This document shows, one piece after another, positions 23,435-34,807 of a stretch of 64,000 nt of DNA. Below the pieces are notes generated by a model. That model saw nothing but the letters and a program-made list of their open reading frames with translations, did not search any database and was not told the origin of the DNA. Within the stretch, counting starts at the first letter, position 1. Every line of letters starts with the position of its first letter. The position numbers and the translations under genes are program-made. The stretch comes from Hericium rajendrae. Lineage: Eukaryota > Basidiomycota > Agaricomycetes > Russulales > Hericiaceae. The stretch lies in NCBI GenBank assembly GCA_033439255.1, contig CM065882.1:2852001-2916000 (forward strand), written 5' to 3'.

Positions 23435-24365
23435 ATGAATGCCCTCGATCCTCCCCTGCTGGAGATTCTTCCAGCAGCGCCGCCGCTGCCGACGAATCTG
23501 CTGCGCTGTGTCTCAGCCAACGGAGGCCGTCCTGTCTGGCGTATTCTACATTGATCAGGCTTCTGGTTGACTTCGGATGCCCGTTACCACGGCCACACCA
23601 CAATCGAGATGACGCTGGCCACTGTCAAGCCCTGCTTTGCTACCCCGGAGACGATCGTGGCTCACGTCAGTGCCGATCTGTCTGCACTACGCTCCAACAT
23701 CGTCTGGCTTCGGGACGTGATCGCATCACCTGAGTACATTAAGAGCGGCTATGTCCTGGAAGATGACGGCCGTCGGACGAAGGTCCGCCACATACCTCTG
23801 TTTTACGTGCGTCCTGTTATGTGTTCTGCAGTTGACTCTCCTTATTCGTGTTCAGAAAAGACTCTCGAAACTGCTCCTGGCACGCCTGGTGCTGATCATG
23901 ACGACGCAGAGGGTACGTCTGGAGACATCTTTCCATGCTGTCCGTACTGAATCAGTCTCCTTCAGACCTTGGAGATAACTTTAGCATCTAAAATTGGTCC
24001 GTCTGGTCTGACGCCGCTCGCGAAGAGCTCGAGCCTCTGAAGCTGATGCATGGCGTGAATCCCTTCCCTATGTACGGTCTGCATGGCAATCTCATGCCGC
24101 CGGCGGACTATCGTCCTTGCGCAGCGCTCTTGTCGAAGCGCACTTCACCCTCACTCATTGGCACATCCCCGGCCATGCCACCAGCCCGAACTCCGACATC
24201 TATGCAGCGGATTTGTTGACCCTTCGCATCGTGGTGCCTTGCTCAAGGACACATCGCCTCGTCGAAGAAAAGGGTCCTTGCCCATGATCCCTTGCTAGAC
24301 TCTCCGGGCCCTCCGCCTGCAAAGCGGACTAGGACCTCTGGCGGCCGTCGCTGGTCTCCCTCGCG
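23435..24365 (+). pseudogene. decayed agaricomycete-specific hypothetical gene
   Basis: From ATG 23435 the frame reads LLRCVSANGGRPVWRILH, an in-frame TGA (23552-23554), then SGFWLTSDARYHGHTTIE, FATPETIVAHVSADLSALRS and GYVLEDDGRRTKVRHIPLFY to ~23800, where a splice donor (gtgcgt) follows. Downstream, coding-like pieces occur in different frames: FTLTHWHIPGHATSP and NSDIYAADLLTLRIVV (~24145-24240), then KRVLAHDPLLDSPGPPPAKR (~24270-24330). I recognise this arrangement from abundant uncharacterised agaricomycete proteins. The stop and frame changes indicate a non-functional copy, though the first exon alone is open apart from the TGA. No function known. Confidence 0.5.
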
Positions 24366-24863
24366 CTTCCTCAACAAAGGTTCGTGCACCATCTTGATTT
24401 CACATACCATCCGTAGCTCATACAATATCGCAGGTCGTATACACGTGGTACTCTACGCCTCATATATTGCTTTCAAATAGTTACTACTGTATTTGTTTCC
24501 TACAGTAAACCTTCATAGATCTCTGCTCCTCCTAATAGTGCTCACCACTTGTGGAGCATGCCGGCTCATACACATTAACTAGACCTTTCAATTTCTTACT
24601 TTCATCTCTTAAATAACGTTCGCGCTGTGCTCTTCGCCTCCTCATTTTCGTATATACGCGCTTAGCGACTCTTTGTGAAGCGGCGTTGCCTCTCACCAGT
24701 ACAACACAATTCAGAACCCAGCACTCCGCGCTCGCAACTCAGACAAAGCAATTACGGTATGAAGCGGTGCACGGCTCTATAAAGGTAATTAGTTGGTCTG
24801 CCACTCTAATCACTTATCTCTCCCTCCGCAGGACCTTTGAGCTTCGCCTGCGACCTACCCGCA

Positions 24864-25748
24864 ATGTTTCCTAGACTGCCAGACGAGAGAGACTCGTGTG
24901 CTAGCTGCCGGCGTCAGGTGGGAAGGGATAACCTTTTGAAGTGCAAGGCATGCAAGTAAGCATATCACTTTACTTTGTACCTCCTTGATCCTCATGTATA
25001 CGTTCTTGCGAAGGATAATTCGCTATTGCTCAAAGCAATGTCAGAGGGACCATTGGACGCTCCACAAATATGCATGCGAACTGACTAGAAATGGTCGTAA
25101 CCTTTTGGTGCCATACCCAGAGCTTGAAAAGAAGAGTGACGCTTTGACAAAGTGGACTTGGTTCTGGAAACGGACAGTCATTGACCTGGCTAGAGTTGCC
25201 TATGGTTTCAGGGACGGTCTCACCGACAGGTTGCATATGCATGTGTAAGCCTCATTCATCATCAAACGGCTGATACTCAATCAACATTGTCTCTACAGGG
25301 TTCTCATTGAAGTGATTGAACGCCCGAATGCCCCCAGTCGTGAGCAGGCATTTAAGGTTGATTGTTCATTGCATGCATATATGCGCTACATGACTAACAC
25401 CATCTCCTCCAGTGTGTCACTGCTGCAACCATGGCCGAAGAAGAGTGGAAGGCCTGGATGCGAAGTAAGGCCTTCCTTGATACGGATATCGAAGCAAGCC
25501 TGAGGAAGACATTCGATGACCCTGTCATGCGCATTTTCCTTGTTTGGCACGCCATTGGAACCGTGCGGCGTTTCTTCCAGTCGGTCGACTATTCTCAAGA
25601 TATTCAATCGCGATTTCTCGCCGACTGGTTCAACGTCACCGCGGAGACATGGTCACGAGTCCTTATTGATAGGATTGAGGCGGGTAAACCTTACGTAGCA
25701 CTGGGTGACGGTGGTAACAAGACTAGGGTGGTCTTTGCTACGAATTGA
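24864..25748 (+). CDS. MYND-type zinc finger protein, 238 aa
   Basis: Four exons: 24864-24955, 25014-25244, 25299-25356, 25413-25748; lengths sum to 717 nt, divisible by three. The N-terminus is a complete MYND finger: CASC at residues ~12-15, CKAC at ~29-32, then YCSKQCQRDHWTLHKYAC, giving the C-x2-C / C-x2-C / C-x3-C / H-x3-C ligand set. The MYND domain usually mediates protein-protein contact with proline-rich partners. The rest (WFWKRTVIDLARVAYGF, FLVWHAIGTVRRFFQS) resembles the helical C-terminal part common in agaricomycete MYND proteins of unknown role. The start was chosen because the ATG directly precedes the finger. Stop TGA 25746-25748. Transcribed downstream of a TATA-like box near 24652. 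Confidence 0.88.
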
Positions 25749-27362
25749 GATCCTTGTAGTGTCGACATGCGTACAATATGTATAGTAATTCCAGTATCAA
25801 GCAGATGCAGTAGCTGAGCACGGCATCCCTCACTACCTGATCGCGCATTTCGTGAACGTCGTAGCGAGGGTAATTCCGTACGCGATGGCATCCAAAAAGT
25901 CACTTGATGCGTCGCCGCCCAGGACCAAGAGGTCTTGCAAGACGTGCTCAAACAAGACGTCCACATTTCAAACGGTCCTCAAGAGCTTTCAAGACACGTT
26001 GAGGTAGTCTCCCAGAGGCAGAGTAGACAGGACTCAACGCTTCTACGTTGAGGTGCCGTTCCAATTCAGGCTTCCGGCTATTCAACCGGACTCTCTGGAT
26101 ATGGTTCTGACGCGATTACTAGTAAGTGCTGAGATCATGTAACAAAGTCCGACCTGTTCTGAGTTCGCTTCAGAGTCTTATAGTTTTACGAGCTGCATCA
26201 AGTTCATGCACACAGTTTTAGGACTTGGAAGATAATGAAAACTCGAAAACTTATATTCTCGTAGTGTATAGTAATACCTTCCATTGCGCGTTAAGTACTG
26301 TACTACCATCCCTATAGCTAGGCAGTTCCTTCGGATGTGCGTGCATTGTGCAGGCCACGAGTGGACAGGCGGACGTATTTCGGGAAGATGCGCAGGAGCA
26401 AGAGTGGGCATGTGTAGACATGCGGCGGACGGATGTGTAGATGGCACGCGTGCTGCGGGCGCATGCGAACGCGCTGGGGAGGACACGCAGGCGTACCGAG
26501 GGCGCCCATGTGGCAGGCGGGTATACAAAGTGGTTACGTACTGTGAGCGGGCATGATGCGGGTGCGGGAACGGCCAGTACATTGAGGGCGCGCGGGAGGG
26601 TGAGAGGCCATGGGTAATGGCACAGTTGGACGTGCTCGGGCATCGACATGGCAAAGACATCACACCGTTCGAGTGCTGCGTGCGTCTTCGGCACCGCCCC
26701 GCTCACACTCGTAGCGCTCCCTCGCTTTCGTCAGCGTATTCACAGATCTCGAGGATACAGGGGACTTACCTGGGTCACTCGCCACGTCAAAATCTCCTTG
26801 CCGCATCCACAGTCCAGTCCAGTGGTTGCACCAAGTGTCCAGGTTAGCTTCGATACTATGTGATGGGACGGGATGTGGATTGGGCAAGATGAATACGAAT
26901 GGGATGAGGTGGCATGACAGGGAGTTGGAGGTGCATGGAGTGAGAGCAGAGAATGCGTGAATGTCGTGCATCAGCATGATCCCTTCCAAGCTGCTCATCT
27001 TTCTCTCACGGTACCTGATTTGAGATCGTCTCAAAATCGAAGGAGATCATACCAGGTCGTACCGTATCAGGAAGAGCTCAGACTCGCCGCTGCTTTTTGG
27101 GCGAGCTCAAGAGACTTCATGAGCGGCCTCAAGCAAGGCCTCAAGCGTTTAGGGAGCTCTTCAGGCGCTTCCGTACAGTCTGAGGGCGCGCCATGACGCA
27201 AGGCGTGATGTGACCAGTCTGTGACCTTCGATCCGTCCGAACGTGGCCTAACGGAATTGGCTGTTAAGCGCTAAGCATTCAAAGGCTCTTTGGGCTTTTG
27301 AAAGCCTTTGACAGTCCGAGTTGTCCTGAGCCATATGAGCAACGAGACATGGTATCTGTACA
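25749..27362. other. gene-free stretch, moderately GC-rich
   Basis: Open frames on both strands around 26180-27034 overlap each other and are rich in Arg/His/Pro as expected of GC-rich shadow frames. One minus frame (27034-26660) has ordinary composition but no domain and no splice support. A dyad CAAAGGCT/AGCCTTTG lies at ~27280-27310, just before the FHA-kinase gene. Confidence 0.45.
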
Positions 27363-29245
27363 ATGCACCACTTTTCCGCCTGTTTCCCCATGGACGATCG
27401 CCTGACTCCCAGTATCGTTATGCGCCGTCTGCCCTCCTCATCATGGGCCTATCTCATACCGCTTGGCAATACTGCTGCACTGATCAAGGGTGTGATTGAG
27501 TTAAGTAGAATTAGGCCGGTCTACAGAGTCGGACGCAGAGAGGACAGCGACATTATAGTGGCCCATCAGGCTATCAGTGCGTCTCGACATCTGCCCGCAA
27601 ATTCCTCTAATTGCTTGTTTTTATCTAGGTTCCTCTCACTGCATTTTGTGCCAAATAATCAGCGAGAACGGCTGCTTCAATGGATCACTCGAGGACTGTA
27701 GCCGTCATGGAACCTATGTAAGTCATATATTCTGCCTGTCGTATATGTGCTTTCATTATTGTCACCTTTTCGTTTGAGGTCAACAATGTTAGGGTCTCTA
27801 AATCAAGAGCATCTGTGCTGCGAGATGGCGACGTGATATCTTTTGCATTTGAAACAAAAAGCCCTGTTCTATTAAAGTTTCACGTCAACATAGACGGCTC
27901 TGTGAGTGCCCGGTGCATCTCATTAATATAACCATTGGTAGCGCTGACTGAAATCGTCGATGATAGAGCTACATGCAGTACCAGATAGATTCCATGTATG
28001 TCTGCTTGTTAATACTCGATTCACATTTGAATATTCCTCTTAGGATCGGGCGTGGCACCTTCGCGGTAGTCCACAGCGCCATCGAGATGGAAAGCGGCAA
28101 TAAAGTGGCCGTCAAAGTCATTCGCCGCAGTCAAGACTCTATGTCGGGTGATGGCTCATTCGACATCAAGCGCGAAGTGGAAGTCATGAAGGGACTAGAC
28201 CACGTAAGTCCCCTCTCTGACTGTCGGTTCATCATCCCTGACCACTTTGGTGTTAGCCTAATATTGTTGATCTTCGGGCAGTATTTGATTTCCACCAGGA
28301 TACTTGTACGCCACATTGTTCTTGCCCCAGTGTTATGGCTTATCGGAACTCCTACAGACCTTGTGCTGGAGCTGTTTCCTTTGGGGAACTTATCGGCTCT
28401 CATCGGAAAGAGGACGCTTCGTACGTTCATCATCCTGAACAAATGTTGTGATCGACTCATTCTCGCGTAGCAGAGGCTCAGGCAAAAGCCGTCACGGCCG
28501 ATGTTTGTAGGGCATTGGACGTATGTTTCACATCTCGTGTGGAAGCATTATGTGCTGATGATCACCGGTGGCAGTATTTGCATTCCAAGGATATAATACA
28601 TCGTGATATCAAACCCGCGGTCGGTTTGCATCTAGCTGGCCCATCATTGCATTAACTCTAATCAACTACAGAATATCTTGGTGGCATCCGTAAAACCGAT
28701 CTATGTCAAGCTTGGGGAATTCGGACTAGCTAAGGTGTTCAGTCGAGAACAGGGAAACTATGTTCGTCTATTTTTGAATTCGGAGTTTTATGATCGAGGC
28801 TCATGCAGACCTAGAGCATCTGCGGCACACCATCTTATATGGCACCGGAACTAATGTGCGCTGGCCGGAAGGGATATACATCGAGGGTCGACACTTGGGG
28901 GCTTGGTGTCACACTCTTTAAAATGTATTTTCCTCTGCTTTCTCGGGCATCTTCCAAGCTTACTGGAGTCGGTGGCAGGCTGGCAAACACTCTACCTTGG
29001 GAGAATAGAGACTTCCGATGGAAAGATGGTGCTCCTGTTCCAAAGCCAATTCAATGGAAGCGTCTGCGACGTGGAGTCGGTCCCGAAGGTGAGGTTCATT
29101 CTGTGTGCTATTCTGCCCGTTCTGATAAGAGCCGAATAACAAAGCCCGTGACTTCATATCTGAGCTTCTGGAACTGAACCCCAAGTGTCGACCTAACGCG
29201 GCAGAAGCCATGGAACATCCTTGGCTCGCTCAAGAATTTGCTTAA
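27363..29245 (+). CDS. FHA-domain protein kinase (Chk2/Rad53/Cds1 architecture), 410 aa
   Basis: Thirteen exons: 27363-27576, 27629-27717, 27779-27901, 27967-27995, 28044-28203, 28257-28305, 28358-28420, 28471-28520, 28575-28619, 28672-28761, 28815-28924, 28979-29088, 29145-29245; they sum to 1233 nt, divisible by three. The FHA domain (residues ~40-140) has YRVGRREDSDIIV, the SSSHC strand and SRHGTYVNN, the phosphothreonine-binding loop set. The kinase domain has GRGTFAVVHSA (glycine loop), VAVKVI (catalytic Lys), HRDIKPANIL (catalytic loop), GEFG in place of DFG, and GTPSYMAPE. FHA before kinase is the layout of the checkpoint kinases Rad53/Cds1/Chk2, which respond to stalled or broken DNA. 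The Asp-to-Glu change in DFG would weaken metal binding, so catalysis may be reduced; it may be a diverged paralogue rather than the main checkpoint kinase. Confidence 0.9.
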
Positions 29246-31526
29246 GCTATGCTTGAGAGCGAAGAGCCACCCAAGCCTTGCCGAATTTCACACAACGCGC
29301 AGATCGTAATCCTCCATCCTATGTTCTTCTTGTATGGTGCCGTGCCTCGTGTTTCGCGCCCAATCAACATGTATATTATTGTCTGTCCCAATGATGATAT
29401 TGTCTGTGCCTATTCTGTGATCCGTATGCATGCCCGCATTGTCTGCAATCGACTTGTCTTCGCTGTCTGCAAATCGACTTCACGCGTGGAGCGTCGCCTG
29501 CCCTTCGGCAAACACCTAACCCTACGCGAGGCGTTGCATGTTCTTAGCCCGACGTCACGCACTGCCTGTATCTTATTCGTCGCCATGCACGAATGCCTGA
29601 AACTTGGCATGTCGCCTGATGTTGTATTCCACAATGGGCCAACGTGGTCGAATCCTACTTCTTGACCGTTTCCAGCACAGAAAGACGTCGCTCGTCGTGT
29701 GACACGTGGGTCACGCGACGGCGGGCGGGGCCCCAAATGCAGCATGTCACGCAACGGTGATATCTCCCTCGTCGCCACGTACGAATGCTTACAATTCAGC
29801 ATGGCAGCCTGCATGATCCTCTTAAAACACCTCACGCTGTCGAATCCTACTTTTCGCGCGATCTCTCTGCCCACAATAGCAGTCTTGTCGTGTGACGGCC
29901 GGGTCACCGGAACAGGTGCGCCTCGGCACAGTTCGGCACCTTCTAATTTGGCCGCCGCAGTTCTGCACTTTGTTGATGCTCCTTGCCTTTCCCTTAGCTG
30001 CGAGAACGTATGACATCCGAGGCTCACCACGACAGACCCCTCTCTCTTTCCCTGCCTTCGATGCATTTCAGACTGCTCACGAACTAAAACCGATGACGGT
30101 TCGCTCGCAGGGCCTCTACCTCGAGTGCCAGGCTGACGCGCGTCCTCGACTTCGACTTCGGTGCCATGCTTCAGTCATTCGCAACAGACATAGTTGATTC
30201 GACGTGTCTTCCAGACTCGAACATCATTGTGGTAGGGCTCACGCCCTCATCGGGTATGTGCTGCCACTCGTGTGTTTGATATCGTGATTCTGTCCTCATT
30301 ATCATCACAAGGGCGGTGCGCTGTGTTGTTTGCTGATACGCTGGACTGAGTTGGAGTAAATAAGGTATACATGAAAGATACGCAACGTGTAATCGGTGCG
30401 TAATATTTTCCATAGACTTCTTCGGCTGCGTCATTGACGTGCCTTGATTCATACCTGTTTCACTTCTGACACTCTTAGGTCTATAATCCGAAGGATCTTT
30501 CTGCCATGCATCCAAAGAGTCACCAGAAAGTACAGACACTAAGCGCCGAGCATATGGACATCTGGGCATCCAGCGAAGATGCGAGGCCTGATTCAATTTG
30601 TAGGGCCACCCCCTCATGTACGCTTGCACATGCACCTGCTCTCATGTATGTGCACGGCCGTTCACCTTCGCGCTTACCATATCTATACCGTTCTAGTTTT
30701 CACCTCCCATGACGCTGACGTTCTTTACGTAGGCGAATTCATCACCATCTGCCGTGCGCACCTCCCCCATAGTCATATCCGCCTAAGCTGTATTTCCATC
30801 TCCGGCAGAAGCTCAGCGCCTGTATACACCCTCCGCATTCTGCATGCCATCGTGCCTCAGAATTGTCTCATCTTCCCAGCACCATATACCCATTGCTACG
30901 CGACGCGATCGCTGCCCAGGCTGGCACCTCCTGCCAAAAAGCAGTAGGATGCTCAAAGTCCGCTTCGAACGAACTTCTCGGTCGATAAGCAGTGAACTGC
31001 AAGCTGCAGAAAGGATGCATTTGCCGCTCAAGACATTCACTGCCAGCCTGTGTACTGTGGGTAACACTGGCCTCGAGCTGCAAGCTTCTGCCGTCTGCGC
31101 AGACATCGGTGCAGGTCACGCGGTCACCTAACAGTGCCAGCATGTGCGCTACCCTCCCCAGAGTCGAAGACGTCATATGCCGCATGCATTGTCTCGAGCG
31201 CAATGCGTCAGTGCTCCCGCTCTGAGAGAGTTGCAGGCCTGGACCATCTAATGTGACAGTTAAATCATTTTATTATTGTTCTACATACAGATGAACATGT
31301 GTGCTGTTTTGAGAAATATTTAGGTGGTGTGATCTCTATGGATGTAGTCGGAATGAAGTTGGTTCTAGCAAATATGGTGTTTTAGAGCGACCCGCGCCAA
31401 CGCCACAACCGGTACTTATCTTATCTAGATCAGCGGTGTGCGATTTTGCTGATCAGCGCTCAGTGCTTGGAATATCGATGCATTGCCTCGATATTTGTCC
31501 GTCCAGTCTTTCGTCTCACTCTCAGC
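29246..31526. other. gene-free stretch with a degenerate tandem duplication
   Basis: No gene could be supported over ~2.3 kb. Long open frames on opposite strands at 29410-30066 overlap a diverged duplication (listed separately) and have no domain. 30171-31250 has many short frames without splice continuity. Confidence 0.5.
29575..29920. repeat. imperfect tandem duplication, period ~194 bp
   Basis: The segment beginning near 29577 (CGTCGCCATGCACGAATGC ... GTCGAATCCTACTT ... TCGTGTGACACG) recurs near 29773 (CGTCGCCACGTACGAATGC ... GTCGAATCCTACTT ... TCGTGTGACGGC). Shared words are in the same order with an offset of about 194 bp, separated by diverged sequence. Confidence 0.6.
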
Positions 31527-32945
31527 ATGTTGAAGTACGAGCCCAGTTTCGCGATTCCAGCTACTCATGGCCAACAAATCACCTGCATCGCAATCAGCCC
31601 GGACTGCAGCCAGATCGTTAGCGCGTCCACAGACTGTGCACTCGTAGTTTCATCCCTGCTTGATGGTCAAAGATTATGGCGCTTCGTCATTCACTCGCCG
31701 CCTCTGGCACTGGTCTGGGCCAATGACCACTTGCTGTGCGGCACCAACGACGGAAGTATCTTGTCCGTTTACTTTAGCATCGTACGGACGTCATATCGTT
31801 GCTTTCTCCATCACAGCGCATTGATATAGAATAAACAGCAGACTGTCAAAGTTCATGGATTTGTCGGACATGCCATGCCCATAGAGGTGTTAGCTGTCCA
31901 GGATTGCCATGGCCTGATGGCGTCAGGCGCTGGGGATGAAATTAAGCTTTGGCGTTGGCAGTTCGAAGGTGATCGAAACCCTTTTTCGCAATCAGCGACC
32001 TGCATTGACCAGGAACCAGAAAAGTACATATCTGGGCCTACCCTTCCCAATCCTCCACCCTCGGAAACCAGTGGAGATCGATTGCCGTTGGTCACATCAA
32101 TTAACTGGCTTTCTACCGTCAGCGAGACTGCCATCCTTGTCGGTTACGTGTTCCATGGCATTGTGTAAGTAAGGAAGAGTGTCCTAGTTGTCAACGACTT
32201 TCTAACGCGCGATGTAGTTGCTGGGACCGAGGGGAACATGGATTCGAGGCGAAATGGACGCTCTCAACGCCAATTTGGTTTGTTCCACATGTCGTCCAAT
32301 TTTAGACCCTGGTCATGACAGTAAGTAGCGCATCTGCAGCGATATCTGTCGACAACCGTTGGCTTGCTATCTGCGATTTACATGATGGTTTTCGCTTGCA
32401 TGAAATCCCAATCAGCAGTGAATATGTCCAGCTTTTTACTCCGCAGAGCGAGATCAGGATCGCAAACCCAACCTTATTTGTCCATGATGGGCTAGCATTG
32501 GTAGGCTCCGATTCATTTGGTAGCGTCAGAATTTGGAGCACCGAGAGCGGTGAATGACTGCAAGTGTTACGCCATGGTGAGAAGAACATCCATATGGGCA
32601 ATGCGATCATCTAACATTTTCATGAGCAACAGAAAACCACATTGTTCGCGCAATTGCTGTGAGTCCCTCTTCAAGCTCTATTTTGTCATTTACTTGACTA
32701 TTCAGCCAGGCTGGCTATAGCCAGTCAAGTGATACCTTCACTATTGCAACCGGGGTAAGCAACGAAGCCAGTGCTGCTTCGCAAACGGGTTATGTCCAAG
32801 TATGGAAGACGGTGCATATCGATCATGATGGTAAGCTATCCATGATTCACATTAATGTTGACATTAGTATTGATGGCATCGTGTAGATTCATTCTCTTCG
32901 CCCTATGAGCATGTCGGAGGTTCTAGGCTCGCGAATCTTGCGTAG
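31527..32945 (+). CDS. WD40-repeat protein, with an in-frame TGA
   Basis: Start ATG 31527 (MLKYEPSFAIPATHGQQITC). Exons include 31527-31781, 31830-32164, one from 32218, ~32305-32569, and shorter ones up to the stop TAG 32943-32945. WD-type blades are visible: ITCIAISPDCSQIVSASTD; VLAVQDCHGLMASGAGDEIK with LWRW; AILVGYVFHGIVCWD; RWLAICDLHDGF; HDGLALVGSDSFGSVRIWS; and FTIATGVSNEASAASQTGYV with QVWKT. This predicts a beta-propeller scaffold; partners are unknown. An in-frame TGA at 32555-32557 follows TESGE, exactly where the blade continues LQVLRHG, so as written the protein lacks its last blade or two. CGA (Arg) there would restore the reading. One exon junction near 32280-32310 is not cleanly in phase. 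Confidence 0.75.
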
Positions 32946-33106
32946 TTAGAGAGTTCATTATGCAGGCGATCTCGCATGAATTTCGAATGACTTTGCTCAC
33001 GGTTTCTGTGTGATACACGCGTTTATAGTTCACATGGATGATATGCATTGCTCAGGTGCAGAGCCCCCTTACTCAAGCGAGCAACTGTGCGACCATCTCG
33101 TGCAAA

Positions 33107-33989
33107 CTAATCAACTATCATCCACGCCGCATCCTCGCTATCCGACAAAGGCTCTGCATCGAAGGACCCGTCAACATTGAAGGGCTCGTCAACATCGAAG
33201 GGCTCATCGGGTATCTCCATATCAGCCAGCTCGTCCCAACCGATGATCGAGAACTCGCCAGATTCTTGATAGCCCGGACGAGGCAATTCGATAATGGTTG
33301 ATAAGTCAATAGACTTGACTGTCCGTTCGGTTTGCGGGACCTTAGAGGGATGAAGAACGTCCACGAAATAGGAACTCTGCAGCTTGAGCGAGTCAATAAG
33401 AGAGAGGAAGGTGCGAAGCTCAGCCTCGTCGTAGAAGCATAAACGAATCCGGTCTTGTGGAGTGCAAATGCATGCGATGTCGTCCTGCTCCTCTAAGGCA
33501 TCAATATATGAAACCGTGAACATGAAGCGTGTACAACCTTCGTGGTAACGGAGACTGCACTTGTGATAGGAACGGACAGAATGTCATCGTCTTCGAAATC
33601 ATCTAAGGCAGTTAACCGGAGCCATCCTAAATCACGAGTCAACCAAAGCGACAACGAGGACAAGTGTGGTTGAGGTCGCTCACCTAGTGCAGGCTTATAT
33701 TCTATGACCGCCAGAGCTATCGCACGCAACTCGTAGAAAAATGGACAGGCATTTCGATCAATGCATGTGAAGCGAACAGTTGCGAATCGAATGCTGAAAG
33801 ATGGTGAGTCAAGAATCTCTGGACTATGGTCTGTGCGACCTACCTGACCATTGATATCTCGTACTATGACTATTGCACAAGTAGGATTATATCTTGTATC
33901 TTGGGGAGACAGCAACGAGTTCAAGAGAAGAACTCTGACCATATGAATTTCAGTGGCATCATATACGAGCCTCTTTCACTTGGTGGCAT
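33107..33989 (-). CDS. hypothetical protein with acidic repeat C-terminus
   Basis: Start at ATG 33989-33987 (MPPSERGSYMMPLKFIW), intron to an exon with YNPTCAIVIVRDINGQ (~33903-33850), then FATVRFTCIDRNACPFFYEL (~33800-33690), WLRLTALDDFEDDDILSVPI (~33625-33540) and a last exon (to 33107) with RIRLCFYDEAELRTFLSLID. The C-terminus holds an 18-bp degenerate repeat encoding EPFDVD/EPFNVD/GSFDAEP (about 33215-33160). I recognise no domain; the pattern resembles a small plant-homology-like or PH-like beta-rich fold only in a vague way, so no function is proposed. Stop TAG/TGA at 33107. The gene converges with the WD40 gene (162 bp gap). Confidence 0.6.
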
Positions 33990-34189
33990 TGAAGACAACG
34001 GGGATGCGTGGCAGAGCAACGATGAAAGGTACTAAGTTTCAGACCTATGTCAGTAGCTGAAGCGAAGCGCTGAAGATTTTCTTTAGTACGGATAACCGGT
34101 AACCGGGTAACCCGACAGGTCCCGACATAGCTTATTTATTTCATCAAATGTTACGCCCACATCTCGATCCTATTTCTTGACTGTCCTCT

Positions 34190-34755
34190 CGTCCATCACT
34201 TCTGCATCTTCAAGATGTCTCTCGTCGGTTCCTGCGGACCACACCGTGTGCTTGCGTGTGAGACAATTTCTTCTTGGACCTTCAATGATTTACCTTCAAC
34301 GGATCCAGCCATCCTCGCCGCCTCACGAGACGCACATACTCTGCATGTCGAGCGCTCGTTCGCAGACGTTCCCGAAGTAGGTATTGCCCGGGGCAGGTCA
34401 TATCTTGAATACTGAGTATGTTTTACTGTCCAGATCGCAAGAATCACGTACATAATGACAGCATTCAGAGCAAGAAGCTCACTGGCAGGCGGGGTACTAG
34501 TACCAACGATCGTGCTAGCTTGGAGTCCCCTGTTGTTGCTTGACATTGCGAGGGCAAGATTTCTCGACTGAAAGCTTCACACAGATCGCTTTAAATATGC
34601 AAGCAAAGTCACATGCGCAAGGTCCCTAGTCGAGCAGCTCGTGCCTGAGTCCTCAATCAATATTTTAAGCATGGGTTGATCAGTGGTGCGCAAATCTTCC
34701 ATTGGTTTTATCTTGCCACATAGTACAAAGCTGACTAAACATGCAGATGCTCCTA
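34190..34755 (+). repeat. copy 1 of a dispersed ~0.5 kb direct repeat
   Basis: Matches 40205-40685 in the same orientation over most of its length: shared words include TGATTTACCTTCAACRGAT, CCCGGGGCAGGTCAT / GCCCGGGCAGGTCAT, TACTGAGTATGTTT, TTGGTTTTATCTTGCCA and AACATGCAGATG. Copy 1 has a possible small coding frame (34215-34415, then after an intron to 34572 ending RARFLD), which is not kept in copy 2. Its right end lies ~50 bp before the gene at 34808. Confidence 0.75.
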
Positions 34756-34807
34756 TGCTGCCGATCATTATCAAGCCCATCTGTATTCAACTCCACCACT
34801 CACAGCC

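Noticed and set aside
26178-27034. Minus-strand protein genes of 124-161 aa
   Set aside because: Both strands are open through biased composition; Arg/His/Pro-rich products lack any recognisable feature.
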